Virus record (IMG/VR): IMGVR_UViG_3300044646_000655
Coordinates: 1-56,698 of that record
Strand: one strand, 5' to 3'
DNA from: a virus
Length of the DNA stretch: 56,698 nt
Shown: positions 42,507 to 48,320 of the stretch, in pieces
Layout: every line of letters starts with the position of its first letter
Position numbering within the stretch: position 1 is the stretch's first letter
Notes under the pieces: generated by a model
The model's database searches: none
What the model saw: the letters and a program-made list of their open reading frames with translations, nothing else
Told to the model about the DNA's origin: nothing
Program-made: the position numbers and the translations under genes

Positions 42507-42832
42507 TTCAATAGGTCTTTATGTGAATTTCTAACAAGGTCAGTAATGAATTCGCCAATGGTATTGTACAACTTGTATCCTTTCTCACAAAATCCAAGAT
42601 CGTCAGAATACATTAGCATATAAGTTGCAGTTTCTTCTTCTTCATTACGCCATGAATTGGGTAAGAACAAGGTATAGGTTTGGGTCTCAGTCTCAATTTC
42701 CAGTGAGGGACTGATATCATTAAGGGAAGTAACATCAGTAATACCAATGTACAACTCTTCATGCTTAACTAAATTCTCTAATAGAGAATGCACATAGTTC
42801 AGATTCTCGTTCCAATAAAAATTATGTCTCAT
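42503..42832 (-). CDS. Hypothetical protein (109 aa)
   Basis: ATG at 42832 (MRHNFYWNENLNYVHSL) leaves a four-base gap to the gene above; a longer frame from 42922 lies inside it. Mixed helices and strands (PSLEIETETQTYTLFLPNSW). No family recognised. Confidence 0.55.
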   Translation of the reverse strand: MRHNFYWNENLNYVHSLLENLVKHEELYIGITDVTSLNDISPSLEIETETQTYTLFLPNSWRNEEEETATYMLMYSDDLGFCEKGYKLYNTIGEFITDLVRNSHKDLLK

Positions 42833-42836
42833 GATA

Positions 42837-43064
42837 TTATTTATTTTTCTTTTCTTCAATGTGAAATACTGACATGATAACACCAACAAAGTAACCCAAT
42901 ACACTAAAGACAAGCATTGCATTTGAACTAACGATACCGAAGAAATACGATTGGGTTAGGACGGCTAATAGTCCGCTAATAGTGAAGTTGATTAGAATAA
43001 TGGCGATTGCATTGATAACAAATACGCCAATTACTTTTGCGATTGTTTTAATTAAGTTTCGCAT
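42837..43064 (-). CDS. Two-helix membrane protein (75 aa)
   Basis: Two transmembrane helices are plain: VIGVFVINAIAIILINFTIS and MLVFSVLGYFVGVIMSVF, with a basic start and end (HIEEKKNK). Small membrane proteins in early phage blocks can be superinfection-exclusion factors or holins. Here no lysis partner is adjacent. It lies directly below the tRNA-like region. Confidence 0.6.
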   Translation of the reverse strand: MRNLIKTIAKVIGVFVINAIAIILINFTISGLLAVLTQSYFFGIVSSNAMLVFSVLGYFVGVIMSVFHIEEKKNK

Positions 43065-43084
43065 ATATTTTTTATTTAAGTTTG

Positions 43085-43153
43085 AGATGTCAGTAGAATC
43101 GAACTACTAATAGTTTTAGTCAAATTATTGTCTATCGTAACCATACGACATCT
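43085..43153 (-). tRNA. tRNA-like element, anticodon not assignable (69 nt)
   Basis: Acceptor halves AGATGTC and GACATCT pair perfectly (7 bp). The T arm is canonical: stem AGTAG/CTACT around TTCGATT. The 38 bases between (43146-43109) do not form a normal D arm or anticodon arm: the best fit is a 7-bp hairpin with one mismatch and loop TGACTAA, which lacks U33. No CCA follows. Either a decayed tRNA or a tRNA-like structure with another use. Confidence 0.5.
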
Positions 43154-43349
43154 ATGAATCTAATACGTCAATGAACGAGTTAATTAGTCAAATAAGGCTT
43201 GGATATCTCTATCCACATTCAATTATAATCCCTCCGCAAACATTCACCCATTTATGTACAACAAATTACATGGACTACCTTTTACATTGGCAACTATAAA
43301 CCAAGACTAATAAACCAAAGAACGGATGTCCAGTAAATTGGACATTGGA
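43154..43349. other. Non-coding gap with a perfect hairpin
   Basis: No gene-like frame was found. The one clear structure is ATGTCCA/TGGACAT at 43326-43345 around GTAAAT. A related but weaker hairpin (GTGTC/GACAC) lies at 44269-44288. The gap separates two tRNA-like elements. Confidence 0.5.
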
Positions 43350-43396
43350 TGCCGTTAGTAGAATCGAACTACTATAAACCCACCAAGGACGGCATT
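43350..43396 (-). ncRNA. tRNA minihelix-like element (about 46 nt)
   Basis: TGCCGT pairs with ACGGCA, followed by a T arm identical to that at 43085 (AGTAG, TTCGATT, CTACT). The two halves are joined by only 14 bases, so D and anticodon arms are absent. After the acceptor come a discriminator T and an encoded CCA. Extending by one pair (A/T) gives a 7-bp acceptor. This is a minimal substrate shape for tRNA processing enzymes; function unknown. Confidence 0.45.
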
Positions 43397-43409
43397 GGGA
43401 CTCAGACTA

Positions 43410-43883
43410 TTAGTCTAAGAAATCAACTACTTGTGTATCCAAGAATTCACGAATTTCTGATTCACTATTTTTTGAAGTATAGCATACATCGTAAATATCA
43501 CCAAAGTTAGATGCTTTATATGTATCGTCTAATGATGCATATAGCATAGCACAAAGCAATTTCACAAATCTTTGTTGACCATCTTTGGTGTTTGACATTC
43601 TTGCCTTGGATTTAATTTCTTCAGTAACATCCATGTCTTTGTGCATTGGATTCGCAATTGTATCGCATAAACGATTGCCCTCTACTTCAAGAATGAAATC
43701 AAATGATTTGTTAAATGAGAATCCTTTGTTCCCACATTTACGAATCAAAATTGCTGACCTAAAAAACTTGAATACGATTTGACCTACTAACTGACCAAAT
43801 GTACAAGTGAATGAAGGATTCAATTCTACTGCAATAGTGTGTGAGAATTCGCTGCCTTGTGTTAATGTGAATGTTGTTTTCAT
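43410..43883 (-). CDS. Hypothetical protein at the head of the central early operon (157 aa)
   Basis: Mixed strands and helices with no membrane segment: SFTCTFGQLVGQIVFKFF, FILEVEGNRLCD and LLCAMLYASLDDTY. It is the first gene below the gene desert and stands behind the strong promoter at 43945-43974, so it is probably expressed early and well. No family recognised. An SSB-like or recombination role is not excluded but unsupported. Confidence 0.6.
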   Translation of the reverse strand: MKTTFTLTQGSEFSHTIAVELNPSFTCTFGQLVGQIVFKFFRSAILIRKCGNKGFSFNKSFDFILEVEGNRLCDTIANPMHKDMDVTEEIKSKARMSNTKDGQQRFVKLLCAMLYASLDDTYKASNFGDIYDVCYTSKNSESEIREFLDTQVVDFLD

Positions 43884-43944
43884 GGTGTGTGTGTTTTTTA
43901 ATTAGTGTTTAAAATGTGTTTTGATTTCGTGATTCGATGTTGCA

Positions 43945-43974
43945 ATTATACAATCATATCGTTTCGTTTGTCAA
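43945..43974 (-). promoter_or_regulatory. Perfect sigma70-type promoter (TTGACA-N18-TATAAT)
   Basis: On the minus strand TTGACA (43974-43969) and TATAAT (43950-43945) both match the E. coli consensus exactly with an 18-base spacer. Transcription would begin near 43937 and enter the gene at 43883. Unlike the TAnnTTTG promoters elsewhere in the window. Confidence 0.6.
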
Positions 43975-44036
43975 GTATTTTTTTTTTGAATAAGAAAATA
44001 TACCAAAGCTTTTTTCAAATTGGTTAATTGAAAATG

Positions 44037-44475
44037 AATGAGTTAAGTATGTTATTTAGAATCATTATGAGTTTGAAAATATTTTTTCTGATAGTCAAAA
44101 TTGGATAAAAAAAGTAGCAAATGAACGAATGAGATGAATCAGAAATTTGGTCAAAATTATTTTGCCCGAAATCAAAACAAGATAAAAAATTGAGATTGGA
44201 AATTGAAGTTGGGAATTAACCTATAGAATGTGGAGCAATCGAATTTTGAAAATAGGCAAAAACAGTTAGTGTCCAGTTTATTAGACACAAGCTTAACGAT
44301 CCAAGTATAGATCCCTATTTTATTTCATTGATATGCAATGAGTTAGCATTGATTTAAATGTATATGTTTGTTCGAATGTGTATAGATAAAGATGGGTTTA
44401 TGTTTTTGATTTTCAATGAGTTAGGTTGATGTTGCGTATAAAAAATGATTTAAATTGCTGAAAATCAAGGAGTTA
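44037..44475. repeat. Iteron-like direct repeats of AATGAGTTA
   Basis: Copies at about 44037 (AATGAGTTAAG), 44336 (CAATGAGTTAGCATTG), 44414 (CAATGAGTTAGGTTGATG) and 44466 (CAAGGAGTTAGGGCGG), all on the plus strand. The last three share CAANGAGTTAG; distances are about 300, 78 and 52 bases. Possibly binding sites for an initiator such as the DnaA-like protein at 34277. Confidence 0.45.
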
Positions 44476-44641
44476 GGGCGGGGATGTTTTTTTTCGCCAC
44501 CCTACCGACTAAAGCAACGTAATTACCTTCACCACTCGCACAAACTTTATTTTGCACTAGGTATCACTTTCCACTACTTTTTGCAAATTTATTCTCTTCA
44601 AACAATCGCCACTAAATTATATCTGCTGTCAAATATTAGCC

Positions 44642-44692
44642 GGGGGGTATTTTTCAGACATGGGGGGTAAACTTGGGGGGTGACTTGGGGGG
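44642..44692 (+). repeat. Four G6 tracts (G-quadruplex-forming pattern)
   Basis: GGGGGG at 44642, 44662, 44675 and 44687, each followed by T. The separations are 14, 7 and 6 bases. Such runs are exceptional in this AT-rich sequence, and the unit GGGGGGTA recurs at 51652 in the other control region. Confidence 0.6.
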
Positions 44693-44972
44693 TACTTTTT
44701 TTCAACCCCATATTGTTTTACCAAATTATACCGATACTAAAAATTTTTTGGTCTAAACACGGGAATTTTCGAGACCGACTAAAGTAAAACTAAAGAAATT
44801 CATCATTGCAACAGCATTTTACCGATAGGGCATATTTATGCATAAAGGCGAATTCTCTAGGAATTTATTACCGATAGGGTATAAAAGATAATATACTAGC
44901 TGGTATTATACCACAAGGGGTATAATGTCGCATATATTAACCATTAGCATATGTCTTTGCATATAATGAATG

Positions 44973-44998
44973 AAAAAGCCGACATATTATATCGGCTT
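44973..44998 (-). terminator. Rho-independent terminator (minus strand)
   Basis: On the minus strand AAGCCGA/TCGGCTT (7 bp, 9-base loop) is followed by TTTTTC. It would end the transcript that enters from the 50426-45120 genes before the gene desert. Confidence 0.65.
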
Positions 44999-45119
44999 GC
45001 ATATAGTTCCTTAAGATGTGGCGAAAAGTTCCTTAAGTTGCACTTTTGGTAATAAGTGGTAACAAAAGGACCTGAAATGTGGGGTTTTGTGCTTTTTAAT
45101 ACACGTTATTGTGATTTTT

Positions 45120-45455
45120 TCACAATTCCTTATGATTAGACAAATCTTCCTTAAGTCTACGGAGGAATGATTCTTCTCCATCGTCTCCTGATAATAACCA
45201 ATCTATACGATGGGCATATATCTGAGCCCTATGCAAAAGGTTAACTGCTTCCTTGAACTTCTCTATTACCTCTGGAGGATATTCATAGTGGTTTATGTGA
45301 CCTGGGTTTCTTTCTAGCCATTCTTTATTTACCCAGGGTTCTTGTCTGAGTTCTTCCTCTGTCTTTCTTCTACCGTTCTTTTCTATTTGGGTTTCTATGC
45401 TTTCTGCTATATACCCTATCTTGTATTGATCGTAATCAAAGTGTCCTCCGCTCAT
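45120..45455 (-). CDS. Conserved MSGGHFDY-family phage protein (111 aa)
   Basis: It begins MSGGHFDYDQYKIGYIAESI and ends with RIDWLLSGDDGEESFLRRL, two blocks of a small protein found in many phages and prophages of several phyla. Function is unknown. Helical and acidic. Its ribosome-binding sequence GGAGGAAACAACAATG is strong. It is the last gene before the terminator at 44973. Confidence 0.75.
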   Translation of the reverse strand: MSGGHFDYDQYKIGYIAESIETQIEKNGRRKTEEELRQEPWVNKEWLERNPGHINHYEYPPEVIEKFKEAVNLLHRAQIYAHRIDWLLSGDDGEESFLRRLKEDLSNHKEL

Positions 45456-45613
45456 TGTTGTTTCCTCCAGCTTATGTAAACAGAATGGAATCCGAGACCC
45501 AAAGTAAACAGGTACTTATGCTTGTCCCACTCCCTAGTCTGTACGGTGATTCCTAATTCAAACCACCAAGGGTCATTCTCTATCAATTGGTGCTTAACTA
45601 ATTTTATCTTCAT
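45452..45613 (-). CDS. Small aromatic protein (53 aa)
   Basis: Reads MKIKLVKHQLIENDPWWFEL and ends LGFHSVYISWRKQQ; starts like the genes at 45610 and 40085. Strong Shine-Dalgarno leader and four-base overlaps on both sides support expression. Function unknown. Confidence 0.55.
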   Translation of the reverse strand: MKIKLVKHQLIENDPWWFELGITVQTREWDKHKYLFTLGLGFHSVYISWRKQQ

Positions 45614-45741
45614 TTGTTACCTCCGTGAATTACTACTTTATCAAATTTTAATTTACCCCAATATCTTATCATAACACATTTGTTATTGTAGCAAAATTCC
45701 ACACTAGGGAATTTACATTTTAAATCAAAGTTTATTTTCAT
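45610..45741 (-). CDS. Small protein with two Cys (43 aa)
   Basis: Reads MKINFDLKCKFPSVEFCYNN and ends VVIHGGNK. It has a strong leader (GGAGGTGACAAATG), and its last codons contain the leader of the gene below (GGAGGTAACAAATG). Function unknown. Confidence 0.5.
   Translation of the reverse strand: MKINFDLKCKFPSVEFCYNNKCVMIRYWGKLKFDKVVIHGGNK
45619..45624 (-). promoter_or_regulatory. Strong Shine-Dalgarno cassette, repeated
   Basis: Minus strand GGAGGTAACAAATG into the start at 45613, identical to the cassette before 36750 nine kilobases away. It lies inside the end of the upstream gene. Confidence 0.6.
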
Positions 45742-45965
45742 TTGTCACCTCCCATCTTTGGAGCATCAACTTCAAACTTGTAGATTTCACACTCGTGTCC
45801 GTGATTACGCATTCCATAGGCGTAATTCTCTATCGATTGCTTATCTCTACTAGGACCATTGGAGAACATCATTCCGTTACTCCAATAAATGCAGCAGTAT
45901 ACTGTAACCTTACTTGGTATTGCTACTTCTACTGCTTCAACTGATTTTATTTCTATGTCTTTCAT
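45738..45965 (-). CDS. Hypothetical protein (75 aa)
   Basis: A beta strand with Cys pair (KVTVYCCIYWSNGMMFSNGP) and a final charged end (DAPKMGGDK). Overlaps the gene below by four bases. No family recognised. Confidence 0.55.
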   Translation of the reverse strand: MKDIEIKSVEAVEVAIPSKVTVYCCIYWSNGMMFSNGPSRDKQSIENYAYGMRNHGHECEIYKFEVDAPKMGGDK

Positions 45966-45966
45966 A

Positions 45967-46188
45967 TTAGTCTAAACTTAATCCGTCTTCATTCATCTTT
46001 TGATATAGCATATCTCTTATCTCTTCATATACCTTATATTGCTCTTCTGATAACTTATCGTTGTACTTAAGCTGAGACCGAAGATGTTGGTCGAAGTCCC
46101 AAACCATAAGTCTCCACTTCTGTCCATTGACAGCATCCTGGAAATCCTCTTGATCATCCGGGAGATTGAATTCTATTGTTGCTTTCAT
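45967..46188 (-). CDS. Conserved hypothetical acidic protein (73 aa)
   Basis: ATIEFNLPDDQEDFQDAVNG, then WRLMVWDFDQHLRSQLKY and a helical end. I recognise this pattern (KATIEFNLPDD...) from phages of varied hosts where it is annotated hypothetical. It follows directly below the tRNA-like element, and no Shine-Dalgarno is seen; its leader would include that element's 3' end. Confidence 0.65.
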   Translation of the reverse strand: MKATIEFNLPDDQEDFQDAVNGQKWRLMVWDFDQHLRSQLKYNDKLSEEQYKVYEEIRDMLYQKMNEDGLSLD

Positions 46189-46194
46189 AGTTGT

Positions 46195-46336
46195 AGTCAG
46201 GACAGGATTTGAACCTGTAATTATGTTTCAAAGTCCGAGTCCAAAACATAAATATTGTGTTGAGGTATTGATCTTCATCGGTCATTCTACCAACCCTCTC
46301 TACCACACTTGCGTCTACCAATTTCGCCACCTGACT
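46195..46336 (-). tRNA. tRNA-Leu-like element with enlarged anticodon region (142 nt)
   Basis: Acceptor AGTCAGG/CCTGACT pairs perfectly, the D arm GCG-AAATTGGTAGA-CGC is Leu-like and the T arm ACAGG-TTCAAAT-CCTGT is canonical. The part between is about 55 bases longer than in a normal tRNA-Leu: a GTGT/ACAC stem holds a 44-base insert instead of a 7-base loop, and a long arm (ATGTTT/AAACAT) takes the variable-arm place. No usable anticodon. Intron-bearing tRNA, pseudogene or dedicated tRNA-like RNA are all possible. Confidence 0.6.
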
Positions 46337-46453
46337 ATGTTCAGGTTTTTGCATTAAGCATCCATAGAACCTGATAACTATGCCGACTCACGATTCGGAA
46401 GGTCTGCTGTTCTTATGGGAAGCTTCCTTGTTTTCGATCCCCTGGCCTAGAGG
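46337..46453. other. Short gap without assignable feature
   Basis: The sequence has GC-richer tRNA-like words (CCGACTC, TTCGATCCC) but no fold that I could complete on either strand. A small hairpin CCGA/TCGG lies near 46383-46398. No gene. Confidence 0.4.
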
Positions 46454-46747
46454 CTAATATCTTTTCCAGACGATGGTGATGTCGGGATAACGAATTACAA
46501 CTTTGTCTTCGCCTTCTATGTTTACTCTCTCTGCATTGCGGATGAATAATGGGTTGACAGTTACGCTGTCCCCTACTTCAACTCCGGTTACTTCTGTACC
46601 AATGGCGAATACTTCTAGTTTATTAAACTTCTGCATTTCCTTTTCCATCCATTGTCTTTCTAACTCCTCTGACAATTGGAGAGTTGGCTTGTTAATTTGG
46701 GGTAGGGTCAAAAGAATCCGAGGCCCAAGCAGTTTAAATTCTGACAT
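46454..46747 (-). CDS. GroES-like co-chaperonin (97 aa)
   Basis: GroES proteins cap the GroEL cage. The C-terminal part fits the fold: EVFAIGTEVTGVEVGDSVTV corresponds to the strand-turn VVAVG...VKVGD.V, and VVIRYPDITIVW to the terminal DILAI strand. The start FKLLGPRILLTLPQ matches the first strand (P..DRVLV). A mobile loop could lie around residues 17-38, but it has no classical GGI motif. Phage T4 gp31 shows that phages use their own co-chaperonin for capsid folding. Length is right for the family; similarity is weak. Confidence 0.5.
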   Translation of the reverse strand: MSEFKLLGPRILLTLPQINKPTLQLSEELERQWMEKEMQKFNKLEVFAIGTEVTGVEVGDSVTVNPLFIRNAERVNIEGEDKVVIRYPDITIVWKRY

Positions 46748-46760
46748 ATTAGTGTATATA

Positions 46761-46991
46761 TTATTTGTATTTTCTGATAATTCTAAAGATTTCTGACAGA
46801 TCAGTCAACTCTACACTCCAATTGTAATAAGCTATGGTGAATCCGTGATTGGCTGTCCAATCCTCCTTTTCAACCCATTTACCATTTACACTATACAAGT
46901 ATATCCAAGGCAAATTGGCTGCTAGTTCAATTTCAATCCCTATCTTCTTAAGCCTTTTGCGTAGTTTGTTTAAGTTGTCTGTATTTGTCAT
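46761..46991 (-). CDS. Conserved phage hypothetical protein (76 aa)
   Basis: LRKRLKKIGIEIELAANLPW, YLYSVNGKWV and GFTIAYYNWS are blocks I recognise from hypothetical proteins of Bacteroidetes phages, probably a small beta protein with a helical start. The first codons overlap the preceding gene's end by 44 bp. Confidence 0.6.
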   Translation of the reverse strand: MTNTDNLNKLRKRLKKIGIEIELAANLPWIYLYSVNGKWVEKEDWTANHGFTIAYYNWSVELTDLSEIFRIIRKYK

Positions 46992-47160
46992 TTTGTTTTT
47001 TTTGTCTTGCTCTAGCTTCTGGAGTGCACTTGAATTCCAAGTAATATTTCTTCTGTTCCTTTAGAGTACACTCTATACACTTTTTACTGAGGCCGTCCTT
47101 GTTCCACTTGTGCTTGTAGTACTTGTCCGTTATCTTCTTGCACGTTTTGCATTCCTTCAT
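46948..47160 (-). CDS. Zinc-finger-like basic protein (70 aa)
   Basis: Cys pairs CKTCK (4-7 region) and CIEC (about 28-31) separated by a basic loop suggest a Cys4 zinc site, followed by a positively charged helix (EARARQKKQNDKYRQLKQ). DNA or RNA binding is likely. Overlaps the neighbouring genes by 77 and 44 bp. Confidence 0.55.
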   Translation of the reverse strand: MKECKTCKKITDKYYKHKWNKDGLSKKCIECTLKEQKKYYLEFKCTPEARARQKKQNDKYRQLKQTTQKA

Positions 47161-47404
47161 TTTCTTTGTGTTTCATTACTTCCATTATGGCGTATACGTC
47201 TGTCATTGATACATTGGTTGTTCTGAGGCCGTCCCCAGTCTCAACAAAATTAATAGCATCCTCAACCGTAGTTGCATCTACAGGATAATTTTCCAAGACT
47301 CCCTTTTTATTTATCTGGAGTAGTTCTTCCATACTCTTCTTGCTCGCCCATACGAAAGTCTTCATATAGCGGAGGTATTGTTTTTTATCTATTTTCGAGT
47401 TCAT
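47084..47404 (-). CDS. Hypothetical protein (106 aa)
   Basis: Basic N-terminus (KIDKKQYLRYMKTFVWASKK) and helical, Gln-rich C-terminus (GMQNVQEDNGQVLQAQVEQG). The last 25 residues overlap the zinc-finger-like gene in another frame; its start overlaps the methyltransferase end by 20 bp. No family recognised. Confidence 0.5.
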   Translation of the reverse strand: MNSKIDKKQYLRYMKTFVWASKKSMEELLQINKKGVLENYPVDATTVEDAINFVETGDGLRTTNVSMTDVYAIMEVMKHKENEGMQNVQEDNGQVLQAQVEQGRPQ

Positions 47405-48320
47405 TTATAGTTGCAAATATACGGTAAGCGATTTGTGGAACAATGGCGTTACCATATCCCATTAAGGATTCTTTTCTCCACTTTGAAAAGGTAAGTCCGT
47501 CCAATTCAGAGGGAAGCCCATCATCTCCGCTACAAAGTGGGGATTTAACTGGGAACCAGGTCCAAGCCTCGGATGGTCCACCTTGTTGGGAATAAACATT
47601 GTCATCTGACGGAGAGTCATTTGTAGATTTACGTTGTTCTCTTTGTGTCTCTGACTCCTGGCGATATATGTCTCCGGCCTTGTTGCTGTGTTCCAATCTT
47701 GAGCGTTCGGAGTCGGAAGTATTCCCCTCTTGAAGATGAATCCTGTCGCTACCTCTTGTGCTAGTGTCCCGGAGTTCCCGAACTTCTGTTCCTTCTTGCT
47801 CAGATTCTCGCTGTATCCGTCCATCGCTGCTGGTGTCTTTAGCAACAATGTAAACCCTGTCCCTTTTGTGTGGGGCATTGATGCTGACAGCTGGAAGTAA
47901 AAACGTTTGGATTTCGTATCCTTCACTTTCCAAATCAGCGTACACCTCTTCGAGAACCAATCCGTCCGACCAACTAAGCAGTCCACGAACATTTTCCCCC
48001 ACGACATAGCGTGGTCTGATTTCTCTGATTGCTCTGTGGAACTCTGGCCAAAGATGGCGTTCGTCTTCTTTTCCCATCCTTTTTCCAGCGATGCTGAAGG
48101 GCTGGCAAGGAAATCCACCGGAGAGGACATCGATTTTTCCTCTCCAAATTTTAAAGTCAGTTGTTTTGATGTTGTCATAACTTTGGGCCTCAGGCCAATA
48201 AAAACTACATAATTGTCTACTAAAAGGATTGATATCGCAATGGAACTTATTGGTCCAACCCATCCATTCCGCTGCGAGATCAAATCCTCCTATGCCACTA
48301 AATAAACTACCGTGATTCAT
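47385..48320 (-). CDS. C5 cytosine methyltransferase (Dcm type, 311 aa)
   Basis: The motif set is complete: FSGIGGFD (I), GGFPCQPFSIAG (IV, catalytic Cys72), GENVRGLLS (VI, E109), HKRDRVYIV (VIII) and GYGNAIVPQIA (X). It should transfer a methyl group to C5 of cytosine in a specific sequence. The target-recognition part between VIII and X is hydrophilic and irregular (ESEQEGTEVRELRD, SNKAGDIYRQESETQ), as in relatives. For about 717 bp the same DNA carries a second conserved reading frame (47462-48178). Neighbours are an HNH protein (14-bp overlap) and small genes. No restriction enzyme is obvious, so it is probably protective. Confidence 0.88.
   Translation of the reverse strand: MNHGSLFSGIGGFDLAAEWMGWTNKFHCDINPFSRQLCSFYWPEAQSYDNIKTTDFKIWRGKIDVLSGGFPCQPFSIAGKRMGKEDERHLWPEFHRAIREIRPRYVVGENVRGLLSWSDGLVLEEVYADLESEGYEIQTFLLPAVSINAPHKRDRVYIVAKDTSSDGRIQRESEQEGTEVRELRDTSTRGSDRIHLQEGNTSDSERSRLEHSNKAGDIYRQESETQREQRKSTNDSPSDDNVYSQQGGPSEAWTWFPVKSPLCSGDDGLPSELDGLTFSKWRKESLMGYGNAIVPQIAYRIFATINELENR
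47462..48178 (-). CDS. Overlapping +1-frame gene: methyltransferase-associated conserved protein (238 aa)
   Basis: Lies wholly inside the methyltransferase gene in another frame. The ATG at 48178 gives MTTSKQLTLKFGEEKSMSSP. Several blocks look like a real protein and not a chance frame: VDFLASPSASLEKGWEKK, CTLIWKVKDTKSKRFYFQL, LLLKTPAAMDGYSE, LPTPNAQDWNTATRPETY and SQLNPHFVAEMMGFPLNW. I recognise this order (SSPxDFLAS, TWK, LLPTPxAxDW, LNPxFVxxMMGFP) from proteins encoded beside or over Dcm-like genes in Bacteroidetes phages and prophages, where it is annotated as methyltransferase-related although it has no catalytic motif. Role unknown; perhaps a specificity or partner subunit. An earlier ATG at 48283 is less likely. 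Confidence 0.7.
   Translation of the reverse strand: MTTSKQLTLKFGEEKSMSSPVDFLASPSASLEKGWEKKTNAIFGQSSTEQSEKSDHAMSWGKMFVDCLVGRTDWFSKRCTLIWKVKDTKSKRFYFQLSASMPHTKGTGFTLLLKTPAAMDGYSENLSKKEQKFGNSGTLAQEVATGFIFKRGILPTPNAQDWNTATRPETYIARSQRHKENNVNLQMTLRQMTMFIPNKVDHPRLGPGSQLNPHFVAEMMGFPLNWTDLPFQSGEKNP

Larger units (their letters stand above)
43884..45119. other. 1.2-kb gene desert, candidate origin/control region
   Basis: Very AT-rich without a believable gene on either strand. It contains the promoter at 43945, four ATGAGTTA-type repeats, four G6 tracts, a 12-bp palindrome TTTATGCATAAA (44835-44846), a repeated ACCGATAGGG (about 44821 and 44870), a repeated AGTTCCTTAAG (about 45006 and 45027) and a minus-strand terminator. 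The mix of AT-rich DNA, iteron-like repeats and hairpins suits a replication origin. No perfect DnaA box seen. Confidence 0.55.

Noticed and set aside
44455-44670. 71-codon plus-strand frame in the gene desert
   Set aside because: Composition is random-like, it runs through the G-tract region and has no leader or neighbours.
46195-46336. Group I intron inside the tRNA-Leu-like gene
   Set aside because: The insert is far too short and lacks P, Q, R, S core elements; kept only as unexplained insertion.
46154-46354. 66-codon minus-strand reading frame
   Set aside because: It is the translation of the tRNA-like element (AKLVDA and FKSC patterns known from false genes over tRNAs).
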